Assembly (NCBI GenBank): GCA_000733355.1
Contig: JNVV01000001.1
Location: 1,944,423-2,008,422, forward strand
Length of the DNA stretch: 64,000 bases
Source: Falciphora oryzae
Taxonomy: Eukaryota > Ascomycota > Sordariomycetes > Magnaporthales > Magnaporthaceae
Direction: 5' to 3'
The translations under genes were made by a program, and so were the position numbers. Under the pieces are notes generated by a model. It was not told the DNA's origin, searched no databases, and saw only the letters and a program-made list of their open reading frames with translations. Shown here piece by piece: positions 22,801 through 34,135 of this stretch. Within the stretch, counting starts at the first letter, position 1; each line of letters starts with the position of its first letter.

Positions 22801-25055
22801 AGTCGCGACGGTCCGAAACAGCGAGCCCGACTCTGCGCTGCTTTTGCTTTGCTTTGCTTTGCTTTGCTTTGCTTTGCTTTGCTTTGCTTTGCTTTGCTTT
22901 GCTTTGCCTCGCGCGACCATGCATGCATGACATTTACGACCACATAGCGGCCAAGATGAGCATATTGAAAACGTCATGTTGTCATGATTGCCTCATCCGC
23001 TTCCTGCGAAGTGTTCAACCTGGACAGACACCCAGGGCTACCTATCAAAATTGAATACGATGGGGACACAAAGAAGAAACGAGAAGAAAAAACAAGACGA
23101 ACAGCACAGACCATGCACGTTGGGCTTGCCGGCCGGGTTCCAGCTTGCTTGCATATCCCTGGCCTTCGGTTGCACCGCTGCTTGAACAACTCATCACAGA
23201 ACCCATCATAAAGCATGGGTGCTTTTGTTTCCCGAGCCCCCGGGGCTATATCGCCGCCATCGCCTATCCGATAATGGCAGGCCGATCGATATCAGGACAG
23301 CAGCCAGATAATCTCGGCCTTGTCCCGCATCGGAATGGAGAGGCCTCCTGAAAAAAGCCCCCTTTTATCTCGAGCTCATCGCCCGCCATGCACATCAACA
23401 AGGCGCCAAAAGGAGCGCATTCACTGCCAGATTGATGACAAGTTCTGCAGCGGAATAAGCTCACCAAAATCAATTGGAGAAAAAAGAAAGGTCAAAAGTA
23501 TAGAGAAAAAATTAAAGTAAAACAATCTCATATGCCTCCGAGGGGGAAAAAGCCAACTTCATTGGACCGCAAAAGTCGCCGGCGAAACCGCCTTCCTTTT
23601 TCTCTTGCCGCCGAAGGGCACCTCGAGGTGGCCACTCACTCAAAGGCAAACTGGCATCGAAGCGTCCGGACCCGGAATATTGTGGCTGAGCAGCAACTCT
23701 CTTGCAGATTACGCGAATCACAACCCAAAAGGAGGTGGCCCGATCCGCCAAGCAAAAATCAAGGAAAACTCCCTCAACCCGCACGCCCATCGCCAACGAC
23801 ACGCGGAAAACAGAGAGGTCGGTCGGGAGCGGGGGGCAGGCGGGCGGCAAATGGGGGAAAAAGATGCGTGAGGATCTTTCAACTGCAGCTCGCCGAGCCC
23901 ATCGTTCTCATAGGTTTGGTTGGGGCCCCCTCTCGGCCTCTGGGGTTCCAGCCAGAACACCCGAGAGTGGGTGAAAACTCATTCGGCATTGGGGCTGTGC
24001 AAGTCTTAGCTCGAGCGCCTTTTGGGACGCTATAGCTCGCCTCGCCTGCCCAAGACCGTTGCAGTCATCTGTGTCATCGCGCGCGTGGTCTTGGCGGCCG
24101 AGGTCTTGCGGATGCCCAAACTCGGCAGCTTCTGCGGCCGGCCGGAGACACATATTGGAGGTCATTTAATTGAGGTAGTTTGTACTTTGGGCATGACTGC
24201 TTACTTGGTATAACCATGCTTCCTCCTCCCCGGATGGATCCCGCCTCGCTGGATATCTCGTGATGGTGGAAGCTGGTTGGAACACGTTCGCCTTTGCTTG
24301 GCAGCTCCGGTTCATGGTCGAGGCTTCACGCTTGTTGGAACCCCTGACCATGCTGGGTGGCAAGCGGCCATGTGCGGTGTGGAAGCACGAGGTAGGATTT
24401 TTTTTATTGTCGACTTCCAAGGAGGAATCTCCTGCCGAGCTCAGTGTCAACCTGCGTGCCTGCCCCTGGACCCAAAGGAGCTCGAACGCCAAGGTATTGC
24501 TCCATAACCCACGTCAAATGCGAGCCATCACAGCCACTGTAAGCGTCTCATTAGACTTTTCCCTCCGGCGGAAACTCTCTTGTGCCCGCTGACCGAGGAG
24601 AACCCCAAGTTGACGACAGGGGAAATATGTTGAGAAGGGGTATCTGGAAGGGACACAACCCAGTTTTTGCCGCCTCACCTCATCAAGTAGAGTCACGTCG
24701 GAGATCTGGGTGCTTCTCAGCTTCCCAACTCCGTTTTGATAGTTGCGGGCCATGTCCTACCACCTGCAAAGCACCTATCGTCGTTTTGTACAATTGAACG
24801 CTCCAGACCCGGAGTCCATGATGTAGCTGTCCCACGCTTCTCCAGGCAGCGCGAGCACGCAATCACGTCAAATGTCCGCCCGGCCCTCTTTGACACACGC
24901 AAAGAACCCACATGGACCAGCCCCGGGATGAATCAGGAAACAAAGAGGAGACGGTAGCTCGCAAGCTCAGCCATCGAGCATAACCTAACCGAGATGCATG
25001 GCCCGGCTGCACGACCATCTATCCATGGCAAAAGTTGGTAGTACATGCGTGGTAG
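19842..25055. other. 5.2-kb gene-free stretch
   Basis: No protein or RNA gene is supported. Open frames are short, rich in Arg/Ser/Pro and give no recognisable families. Visible structure: the Ca-ATPase promoter at the left, an A18 run at 22261-22278, the (GCTTT)12 microsatellite at 22846-22905, and several A/T-rich patches. It could contain untranslated leader, regulatory DNA or a non-coding transcript; the sequence alone does not decide. Confidence 0.5.
22846..22905 (+). repeat. (GCTTT)12 pentanucleotide microsatellite
   Basis: Twelve perfect copies of GCTTT in a row (60 bp), with a slightly diverged copy just upstream (CTTTT). It lies in intergenic DNA far from either flanking gene and is likely length-variable between isolates. 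Confidence 0.95.
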
Positions 25056-28000
25056 CTAAGGGGCCCACCTCCGGCCAAGATCGATATCCTTCACAAGCAC
25101 CATATCGCCACCCCCTGTCCCTCCTGCCTCCTCCCCCGTGCTTTGTTTCCCACCCCCAACTGCCGCCGACACGGACGATGATGCTGCGGAGGGGGAGAAG
25201 AACGGGACGACGGCGAGGCGCACCACGCCCTCCCAGAGCCCCGCAACCACGCCCCTGAGCTCGTCCCCGGTCTGCTTGAAGTCCGGGAACGAGTTGACCT
25301 CGAGCAGCCAGGCGTCCCCGCGTGAGTCGACCAGGAAGTCGACGCCAAACACCTCGAACGCGTTGGGTAGCGGCTGGAAGTGCATCATCATGCCCCGCGC
25401 CGCCGCCTCGAACGCCGCGCCCGTCACGTCGCAGATCTGTGCGAATATCGAGTCCTTGGCAATGTTTCCCTCTCCTGCCGCCCCCAGCGCGTCGGGCAGA
25501 TCCCAGAACTCCCGCACTAGAGGTTCTGTGATAGGTGCTGCTGCTGCTAAGCCACCCTTGGCGGCGCCCTGGTGGTCCTGCTGCTGCAGGCATGTATTGG
25601 TGAGATGGGCACCCAGATCCGCGGCGCCCGCGGACGGCGGCGAGTAGGCCTTGCCAGCGAAGAGGGCCAGCATGCGGCGGTAGACGTAGACCTTGAGGCT
25701 GCCGACACAGACCACGTAGGTGCGGATGTGGAACTTGCGGTCGTCGTACTGCGGCAGCAGCAGGGGAGGGTGGATGTACGGCTGAGCCACAAAGTGTCGT
25801 AGGTGCGCCGTCGTAATGTAGTCACCGCCGCCGCTGTCTTCTGCCGAAGAAGCTGTTGCTCCACCGGAGGCCTCTCCCGCCTCGTCCTCCTCGTCGTCGC
25901 TGTCGGGCAGGTCTGCATCCCACTCGTCAAAGATTCCCTGCAGCTCCTCCATAGTGCTGAAGAGCCGGATGCCCTGGCCGCGGTCGCTCATGCTGGGCTT
26001 GAGGATCCACCACTCCTTCTCACCGCCTCGTCGAGACGACTCGTCGTCGTCCGCAGCAGCCGCCGCCGCCTCGTTGCGCTCCAGACTGGCGTGCAGATCC
26101 CACGCCTCGACGAGCGCGTCGTCCAGGAACTCGGCGTAGTCGACCTCGAAGGCCGTGCCGGGCTTGAAGTGGCCTGCCAGCACAGAGCCCGGGTGCTTGG
26201 TCACCCACGCCTCGACCGTCGCCGAGAGGAAGTGCTTGCGGATCAGGGCCTTGCGGAACACGTAGCTGTTGAAGAGCATGTTGTCGACGTGGGCGGCCCC
26301 AAAAGTAAAGTCTATGGCCTCGTAGGGCGTGATCTGCAGCACCTTGGCATCTGGGCTGGGCAGGAGGCTCTCGAGCTGAATCGCCTCGTCTTTTTCGTCG
26401 CTGCCGCGCGGTGGTGCGTTTATGGGGACGTAGCTGTCCTTGGGCAGGACAGTCTCAAGCGCCTCCATTATCAGGGACTGAACGTATGGGTCTTCGTAGG
26501 CGACCAGTGCGTAGAACTTGCCCGCATGGTCTTGTGAGACTTTGTCATTGCTGCTGGGCTCAGCAGTAGTATTAGTCGCCATGGCCACGTTCGAGGCTGC
26601 TTTGCCCTCCAACTTGCTAGGCTCTGGTTCCTTGGAAGGCTCCCCTCCTCCTCGGAGTGAAGGAGTGACAGTCTTCGAATCTTGCTCCAGCGGTGGCCTG
26701 CATAAGGAGAGCGAAATGGTAAGAACCAGCGCAGACAAACGCGGCACGGCACTCGTGGGCAGCAGACAGCAAGCAGGATAGATCCAAGGGTGAGTGTCTA
26801 TGCGCAGGTTTCTAGTTGGCCTGTTCTATGCTAAGACTGCTGTGGTGCTGAACCACGCCGTTTTACTGTTTGCTTTTTTTGAGGTCCTGCGTTTGCTGTT
26901 TCCGCCCGTGATGGGAAAAGGGGTTCCTGGTCTCTATCCATGCCTACCGAGATGCTGCCCACGCTCCTGTTCCTGTAACAAAGTCACTCGAGAATGATGA
27001 GGCACTCACAGCTGCAGCTCCTTCTCATGCAGGTGCGTGGCCGCGTGCCAGAAGTTCGCCTTCAGCGGCGTGACACTGTTGGATCGAAATGGTGGTCAGT
27101 AGATCGCGACTGGACGGGTAGCCATCCATTCTCTGTCATCTTCTGGCTGTGAGAACCCGAGCAAGCATCAACTCACCTAGTGTGGCCCTCTCTGACTGCC
27201 CACCCGTCGTTTCCGGGTGGTGCATCGTCTACGCTCTTGAAGACGTCGGTAAACCGGGGATGCCACTTGAAATTCTTGTGTACCCTGCCGACGTATTCGA
27301 CGCCCTCCTCATTGCCCGCCGCGCCGTCACCAGCGGGTTTTGCCGCGCCCTGAGCCTCGCCGCCCGCGCCCTCGCGGATCCGCTCCTCCTCCTCGTCCTC
27401 GTCGGCAGCGCCCTCGATGGCGGTGAAGCAGCCGCCGCCGGCCCAGTAGTTCTGCAGCATCCCCGTCCAGAGCGTGCGGCCTTTGTCGACGCCCTCGACC
27501 AATGGGATGTTGACGCTATACAGGTCGACGCTGCCGTCGTCGGGCCACTGGCGCACGAGCGCCTCGACGACGCGGACGGCGTGCCGCGACGCGCCCGCCA
27601 CGATGTCCGGGTCGTGGTTGCGCGTCGAGAAGGCGTAGGAGACGGCGATTGACTTTGCGCGGCACGCGGCGCCCTCGAGCGCCCCACCCAGCGTGCCCGA
27701 CGACAGCGCGAACAGGGCCGTCGTGTTGCGCCCGTAGTTGGGCCCGCTCAGCACCAGATCGACGGACCCGCGGTCGGCGAAGAGGTGGTGCAGCCCGATC
27801 TGCACGCAGCTGGCCGGCGTGCCGTCGACGAGCACCCACTCCTCCACCTCGGGTTCGGCGGCCTCGCCCGTGTCCTTGCTGCTGCCCGGGGCCGGCTTCC
27901 GCCTCCGGGCGGGGTGGCGGTGGGTGCTGCCGACGCTCTCGGGCACGCCCTCGCCGAAGATCAGGCCGGCCGGGTTGGCGGGCAGGGGCGGCGGGCGGTA

Positions 28001-28180
28001 GTAGGTCGGCCGGACCGTCTGGCCGATCAGGTGCGCCTTGCCGATCCAGGACCGCTGGGTGTGCGGCAGGCACACCGAGACCAGGTGGCCGGCCGCCTGG
28101 AGCGCCCGCACCAGAGTGTGCACATAGGGCGATGAGTGCGTGCTTGGCGGGCCGTCGTCGTTGACGACCAGGATGTGCAT
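25056..28180 (-). CDS. PBY1: PBY1-type protein: SurE phosphatase fused to tubulin-tyrosine-ligase domain
   Basis: Pby1 is a P-body protein; in yeast it binds the Dcp2 decapping machinery. Exons (minus) are 27177-28180, 27010-27075 and 25056-26697, giving 903 aa. Intron 1 (101 bp) has GTGAGT and AACAG; intron 2 (312 bp) has GTGAGT and TGCAG. The ATG at 28180 opens the SurE fold directly: MHILVVNDDGP holds the metal-binding DD, and LVLSGPNYGRN is also typical. The 66-nt middle exon encodes the end of SurE and the linker. The C-terminal ATP-grasp TTL-like domain shows KPSMSDRGQGIRLF, KFHIRTYVVC, HLTNTCLQ and WLLEVNSFPDFKQTG. Acidic and low-complexity inserts (DEDEEEE, AADDDESS) separate core segments. 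It is a genuine fusion, not two genes, because splicing keeps frame and the order matches PBY1. Confidence 0.92.
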
Positions 28181-29472
28181 GGCTGCTGGGGATGGCACTT
28201 GGTCCTGGGCCTGGCGTTTGTTTCTTTCTCACGCGCTCTCCTCCCGGTGGTTGGCGTGGCGAAAGCCAGGACAAAGCTCTATGTGGAGTTTGCTTGCACA
28301 GCTCCGCGCTCGGAGCTTGGAGAGGGGCTGCAGTGCGATTCGGCTCAAGGGTTGTGGCCTGCAGTGATTTCTTTGGGTGCTGACTCTGCGTCTGTCCTGG
28401 CACAGTTTCAGAATCCAGAAACCCTCTGTGTCGAAAAGACAATAAGACATTGCGGTTGATGCTAGTCCCGTCCTATCGTGATGTCGTGCTGCCGTCACTT
28501 TCTTTGCAATCCCTATCCCAGTGCAGTTTTTCTCGCGGGGTAGCCGCTAGAAGATCGGGCCTAGCGTCATCTAAGGTTACCATACCCAAGCGGTACCTTA
28601 CCTATGATTTACTTTACAGTATCTCTTCGGGCTCCGCTCTGCCAGTGTTTGCGTCAGGTCTGGCTAGCTGCATGACGTTGAGGACGGACGAGGAGCCGCG
28701 CAGCTCTGGCTACCCCTGACCGACGGCACGGCTGCCCAACCTTGGGCAGACCGACCCCGGTGAGGGGCGTGACACGTCGTTGCTATGCTAGCATCTTGTA
28801 GTGCCGCGTGGAACTCACGAGCAACAACCTGATCGATGGAACGTCCCATTGTAACGAGGTCACTAGGATTTTGAGAGCTTCGCGGGCACCAGGTCCTGCG
28901 GGCCTCGTGCTATCTACCAGTTACCTGACGGCATATCTAACGCCTCAAACCGCCCATGCCTAGGTACTCAATCTGACAATAATGACATGTTCAGATACCA
29001 TGCTCATGGGCAATGCCTCTTGTTCCCATATTCTGAAATGAATTGACGCCCCATACACTCAATGCTCGTGATGTTGATCTTGGAAAAAGGAAAGGAAAAA
29101 AACGCAAAAAGAAAAAGAACAAAAGACAATAAGAAAACATCGAAGAATGATCAAGGCTGGACTCTTCTCGAAAGAATCCCAACCCTCTCTGGGTCGTTCT
29201 TGTCTGCCGTCGAATATTCCTCCATGTGGTGCCCTGCCTCAGCAGCCAGTCAAACCATAGGTAAATTGGCGGGTTGTTGGCCTGCCGAGAGAAAAGACGA
29301 AGAACCGAAGCTGGCCAAAAAAAAAAAAAAAAAGAAAAAAGAAAAGAAAAAAAAAAAAAAAAAAAAAAAAAAGGATATTAGAAAAAAGTAGGGTACATAT
29401 CATCGCAGTCCGTTCTCAACCAAAACCATGAGCCAAACGCCTTGTCCCATCATCATCGCCGTTGCGTTCGGT
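28181..29472. other. Intergenic spacer with A-rich block
   Basis: No gene seen. This includes the PBY1 promoter (first 400 bases) and, at the far end, an A-rich block at 29317-29372 next to the 3' end of the following minus-strand gene. Confidence 0.5.
29317..29372. repeat. A-rich homopolymeric block
   Basis: Fifty-six bases that are nearly all A, interrupted by a few G. It lies about 100 bases beyond the stop codon of the 466-aa gene on the minus strand, where it would read as U-rich in a long 3' UTR. Confidence 0.85.
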
Positions 29473-30937
29473 TTAGCACCGCGGACGCTTCGCGTTGACG
29501 GCAGAGGGGAGCGGATCACCAGCCCTCTTGTTGGACTTGTGAGAAGCACTGGTGTCCGGGGCGCTCTTGACACGCTGCCAGCTGTCGAAGGGACTGCGAC
29601 GGGTCTTGCGGATCGGTGGCTGGGACTTCACAGGCGCCTGGTCGGCCTGCTTCTGGGCGGACCGGGTGGTGCGGCTGGTGGTGCTTGGTGGTGAGAAGGG
29701 CGCGAACCTCGGCGCATTGGGTGTAGACGGCGCCTTGTCCTTGACGTTCTCGGCCGGGGTGATGGGCAGCTCGTCCTGCTGATCCGTGCTCTGAACATGG
29801 TCTTCAATGTCCGTGTCGGCCTCCTCCTCGTCCTCGACGTCCGAGTCCAGCGGCTTCTTGGCCTTGGGCGCCGGCGGGAAGAGGAGCCTTGGCTTGATTG
29901 ACGAGCGCGTCATGTTGCGACGGCCCTGGACTCCCGAGGCTCCCTCCCCAGCGTCATCCGGGAGGTCTTCGTCCTCGTCGTCCCTGTCCGCGAATTTGCG
30001 GAATATCTTCTTGCCGCGGCTGCGATGAGAGTTAGCAGATGGAATCATGTGACTGTGCGCTTGTAAACGGAATCAAAGCTTACAAAACATAAACCAAGCC
30101 GTCCTCGCGATTCATCGCCTCGTCGACGGTCGAATGCCCCTCTCCCGGTACGACAACGGTCTTGCGCTTGCTCCTACGTCTAATAGGATCCGCGTCAACC
30201 GAAGGGCGGTCACCGGACTGGAAGGGGTTGTCGACGTTGCGGTCGACCTCGGGGACCCTGTCCTGGGAGTCGGTAAAAATCTGGATGGGCTCCTCAACCT
30301 CGACAGCAGTGAAGCTGTTCATTGAGATGCCCGTGTACTTCTTGGGGCGCTTCTGCTTCGGGTTGGGGGCGACCTCGTCCTCAGAATGGAACAGGTTGCG
30401 GGCAATGGCGGCGATGTTTGCCTCGTTCTGCTCCGCGTGCTTCCGGCTGGGCGTCTTGGAGGGGGTGGGCAGCATGCCTGCTTGCGCCGAGATGCGCGTG
30501 CTGCCGCGGACCGAGGGCGACTCGTGCTTTCCGCCTGGAGGAGGACCCAGGAAGGTTGCAGCATGGCGAGTGCCCTCCGAAGTCAGCGCATCCGACGACG
30601 GCGCCGGCGGTGCCATGATCTGCTTAGACGGATGCGCCCGTTTCCTAGGCGACGGCGCGGGTGAGGCCATTGGGTTGGCAGTCGACTCCTTCTCCTTTGA
30701 CTTCTCCTTTGATGGTGATGATCTGGTGATGGTGAATCGGGGAGGGCGCGGGTTCGGGCGCGTTGTTTTGGCTGGCTGTGGTGACGGAGTGCGGGCTGAC
30801 GATGATCTCTGAGATGAAATGCGCGCCGACTTGCGAGGTGAATAGGGTTCCCAAGAATCTCCGTAGCCAAATCGCGGGGTGTCTGGGGTGCGGATGGTGG
30901 GAGGCGGAGATGGGGTGGTGGCGGCAAAGGTCGCCAT
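29473..30937 (-). CDS. Unrecognised conserved-looking nuclear-type protein, 466 aa
   Basis: I do not recognise the family with confidence. Exons (minus) are 30084-30937 and 29473-30019. The 64-bp intron has GTAAGC, a CTAAC branch site and a GCAG acceptor, and joins VYVF to RGKKIFRKF. The protein is mostly disordered and Ser/Pro-rich. N-terminal segments are PPTIRTPDTPRFGYG, SWEPYSPRKSARIS and many SP/TP sites. The middle has MLPTPSKTPSRK, AIARNLFHSEDE, then KKYTGISMNSF and EEPIQIFTDSQDRVPEVD. The C-terminal third has acidic (DDEDEDLPDD, DVEDEEEAD) and basic stretches, with KRKTVVV and KRPRC suggesting nuclear location. SP/TP density fits a CDK target. It is divergent from DUO1, sharing a 743-bp promoter with an ACGCGT box. 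Cell-cycle involvement is inference from context. Confidence 0.8.
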
Positions 30938-31680
30938 GGCTGTCGAGGCGGCGGGCCGAAATACCCAAATAGCCCGGAAGGTCCAAAAATTCGACGCCTC
31001 AAAAGACCGTCAGATTCCCCTCATCCAAAAATGACCCAAGGAAAGCACCGCCAAACGGTTTGCTAGCAGCGCAAAACCCGTCTCGTCGACCGGAGCAGGA
31101 AATCCAGAACACTCTCGGGTTGCCCAAAATTCGCCCTATCAATTCCCACCACAAATCGGGTTCTGCACGTCGAAAAAGGGGCTGTCGAAGTGATAACGGT
31201 ATAGAAAATACGGGAAAACAAAAATCGTCGTTCGTTTCGCGATATCGAGGCAAGCAATGCGCAAAAGTGGTGATTGTTTTGGAGGGTTGTCGGGGGGAGG
31301 ACCCGGCAGTTGGTTTAGATTCTGGGGCGTTGGGTTACCATAAAAGAAAGGAGGCTGGGGGCTTCGGACGGAACAGAAGAAAGAGGCTGGGCTGGGAGGT
31401 CAACTGGCGGCCACGAGGTCCACCCATGCCGGATTTTCGCGCCCCATAATTAGTGGCCCCATAACAACCCACTTATCCGATGCGACCAAGCAACCAAAGC
31501 TGGGTGCCAATGTAGTTCGACGCGTCGATTCGCGTTGGTTACGCGACAGAGGCTGCAGCGGCGGCTAGCCAACCAAGCCCCACCCCCCACGTCATGCTGG
31601 CCCGACAGAAAAACACTCCCGCACAGACAGGTACCAGGGCATCGACCAAACTCCCCTCGCCGCCCTAGAATCACGTCGCA
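30938..31680. promoter_or_regulatory. Divergent promoter, 466-aa gene / DUO1
   Basis: A 743-bp head-to-head spacer. It contains a perfect MluI cell-cycle box at 31520-31525 and two related CGCG-core sites, TCGCGT and ACGCGA, within the next 25 bases. No gene lies inside. Confidence 0.55.
31520..31546. promoter_or_regulatory. MCB cluster upstream of DUO1
   Basis: ACGCGT at 31520-31525 is followed by CGCGT near 31530 and ACGCGA at 31541-31546, about 135-160 bases before the DUO1 ATG. MBF-type factors bind ACGCGT in fungi and drive G1/S genes. The sites are seen; occupancy is inferred. Confidence 0.45.
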
Positions 31681-32525
31681 ATGCCCGACCCCTTCGACGA
31701 AAGCGACCTAATGTCGTCGCCGGTCAAGGCGGAGGTGGATGATGAGGGGTTCTCCGCCGACGAAAAGGCCGTGCCCAGGACGCCCTCAAACAACCAGGGC
31801 GGCAGTCGCTTCGGCGCAGCAGAGGCGCGAGAGGCTGCGCTGCGCCGCGAGCTGGAAGGGGTCCGCAACATCAATGAGGTCATTGAGGGCGTAATCGGCA
31901 CCCTGGAGAGGGCCAAGGGCAACATGGGTGTGCGTCCCACCACCACCGCGCTCTCCAGACCAGACCCTGGATATGCAGAAGAAGGAGGCTATTTTTATGC
32001 GCCTCGGCAGTTTCCGTTCGTCTCCTCATGAGCGTGCAGGCTGACGACCCCCGCACTGCATCCCTATAGACCGTCTCCCGCACCGTCGACAATGCATCCG
32101 CGCTGCTCAACACGTGGACGCGCATACTATCCCAGACTGAGCACAACCAACGCTTGATCCTCAACCCGGACTGGAAGGGTGCGACAGACGACATCGAGGC
32201 GATCGAGGCCGAGGCCTTGCAGCGCCAGCAGGCCGCCCAGCGCAGGGCCGCCGAGGAGGAGCGCCGCAGGGAGGAGGTCCGCAGGCGCGCCGAGGAGGCC
32301 GAACGACAGAGGGAGGCCGGCGCCGCGTCGGGCTCTACGCGCGGCGGTACGCGCGGCGCAAGGGGCACCAGGGTCGCCAGAGGGGCGTCGGCGCGTGGGG
32401 GGACAAGCGCGAGCACCGCTTCATCTCGCGTCTACGGTTCATCGAGGGCAGGATCTGGGATAGGGAGGGGATTCGGCGCTGCAAGAGGAACTCGCGGAGC
32501 CACGAGAGGAAGGGGGGCGCAATGA
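31681..32525 (+). CDS. DUO1: DASH/Dam1 complex subunit Duo1
   Basis: Duo1 is a subunit of the ten-protein DASH ring that tethers kinetochores to spindle microtubules. Exons are 31681-31929 and 32070-32525, giving 234 aa. The 140-bp intron is phase 0, with a GTGCGT donor, a CTGAC branch site near 32040 and a TATAG acceptor. The conserved family core straddles the junction: LRRELEGVRNINEVIEGVI, ERAKGNMG, then TVSRTVDNASALLNTWTRI and LSQTEHNQRLILNP. A coiled coil rich in Glu/Arg/Gln follows (about 125-170), and then a Gly/Arg-rich tail (RGGTRGARG, GRGFGAARGTRGATRGRGAQ). An RGG-like tail could bind nucleic acid or acidic tubulin tails, which is inference. The gene is convergent with RNase H2B, 272 bp apart. 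Confidence 0.93.
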
Positions 32526-32797
32526 TGAGCCAGTGTCGGGCAACTGTCTGTTGCCTCGGACTCGTTCAAGCTCTGTCTATGAAGGTAAACGATCACCGGA
32601 TATACCCATCTTGAGCAGAGGATGATGATCTCCTCTACACGTACGAATCTGTTGAGAAGCACCAGGTATTCATTATACAATCCTGGACCCAAACTTCAAC
32701 CCGCCTATCCTGGAAACCCAACCCTGTATCCGGACTAAGTTCCGCCCGTGTATATCCTACAACGCAAAATTGCACATACAAAAAGAGCCCTCTTTCG

Positions 32798-34135
32798 TCA
32801 CTTCTTTTTGAAGAAATCGGTCATCTTCTTCATGCCGCTGACGTTGACCTTTTTCAGGTCTCTAACGCCTCTGCTCTCGTTCGCCTTCCTGCGCTTCTCC
32901 TCCTCATCCTTCTTCCTCTTCTTTTCCCCGCGCTCCTCTTGTTCCTCGTCGAGGGCCCTCTTGCGCGTATAGTCCGAGGCTGACCTGGCCAGCGTGGCCT
33001 CCTGGCGTAGCTTCGCGAGGCGTGCCAAGTACTCGTCCAGCGGCGCAAAGTCGACAGGCTTCTGCCCTTCGGCCGCAAGTAGCTCCTTCAGGACCGTCAT
33101 CAATGTGGGTGGGACGTAGCTGGAGCAAATGAAATTGAATGCGACCCGCAACTGCTGCAGCTCAATGACCTCTTTCGACGCAATGATGGCGGCCGTCACT
33201 TCATCGGTATTTTCGCTAGCCTCGCCTCCTACTGAAGTGACCGCGGTCGATGCGTCTGAAGCGGCCGTGGTTGACGAGTCGGTTGTTGCGACGGAAGACT
33301 GAGAGTCGCCCGACTCGGCCTGCGACGTCGAGTCACCCTCCGCGTCCGTCTGGTCTGCGGACTGCGGTGCCGGCTTGGGGGCAGCCGCACTCCTCTGCCC
33401 CAGCACGGGAGCCTCGAGAGCCTTGGCCACAAACTTCTCGTGCATGCTCTTGGGCAGCGAGACGCGTTTTGCTTTTGATATCAAAACCTCGAGCAGTTTG
33501 GCCTCGCTGAGGCGAAACATGGACTCGTCGCCAGCATCCACCGCGTCGCAAACGCAGGCCATCCGGCTCTCCAACAGCTTCCGGGTGCTTTCCCAGCGCA
33601 GAACCTCGCCGAGGTGCGAGTCGCCCTTGACGAGGCGGTCGAGGTGGTCATCGCTCGAGAGAAACATGCGCTTGCCGGACTCGGAGGACTTGCCTGCCGG
33701 CTGAGCGGCTAGTGCGGGAAGCAGGAGGAAGACGGGGTCGATTTTGGACGCGATGAAAAGCTCGGGATCCTTGACGAGCTCGGTCTGGAAGCACGGCTTG
33801 GACTGTTTGGCGCCGTCGCCATCGCGCGCGGCTGGACTGCTGTCATCTTGGGTCACCAGCCAGCTGCGCGGCGTCGCCTTCGGCGCGGATATCTTTGTGA
33901 ATTCGTAGACGCCCGTGCTGGGGCATACCAGGTACCGCGTCGGCTTCGAGTAGCGTGGGTTTGGTAGCGAGACAATACGTGCGTCTGGCGTCGCGTCTTT
34001 AGGAAGGATGAGCAACTTGGACGGGTTCTCGACCTCGGGGGCCAGCGTGTGCCTCGAGGCCGTCACGGGTTCGGATGGCTTGGACTTTGACTTGGCCGTC
34101 GCCGCCGCGGCTTTGGTGGACCGTGTTCTGGCCAT
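32798..34135 (-). CDS. RNH202: Ribonuclease H2 subunit B (Rnh202 family)
   Basis: This is a non-catalytic subunit of RNase H2, which removes ribonucleotides from DNA and RNA:DNA hybrids in the nucleus. It is a single exon of 445 aa. The start MARTRSTK at 34135 was preferred to an ATG four codons upstream because its basic tail resembles homologues. The N-terminal domain has LPNPRYSKPTRYLVCP and GVYEFTKI, then SKIDPVFLLLPAL and HLDRL, the triple-barrel pattern of the family. A helical segment LSEAKLLEVLISKAKRVSLPKSMHEKFV follows. A Ser/Thr/Gln/Asp-rich disordered insert separates it from the C-terminal helices. The last residues, GMKKMTDFFKKK, form a PIP box that would bind PCNA, as in human RNASEH2B. 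Two ACGCGT boxes lie about 340-360 bases upstream. Confidence 0.93.
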   Translation of the reverse strand: MARTRSTKAAAATAKSKSKPSEPVTASRHTLAPEVENPSKLLILPKDATPDARIVSLPNPRYSKPTRYLVCPSTGVYEFTKISAPKATPRSWLVTQDDSSPAARDGDGAKQSKPCFQTELVKDPELFIASKIDPVFLLLPALAAQPAGKSSESGKRMFLSSDDHLDRLVKGDSHLGEVLRWESTRKLLESRMACVCDAVDAGDESMFRLSEAKLLEVLISKAKRVSLPKSMHEKFVAKALEAPVLGQRSAAAPKPAPQSADQTDAEGDSTSQAESGDSQSSVATTDSSTTAASDASTAVTSVGGEASENTDEVTAAIIASKEVIELQQLRVAFNFICSSYVPPTLMTVLKELLAAEGQKPVDFAPLDEYLARLAKLRQEATLARSASDYTRKRALDEEQEERGEKKRKKDEEEKRRKANESRGVRDLKKVNVSGMKKMTDFFKKK

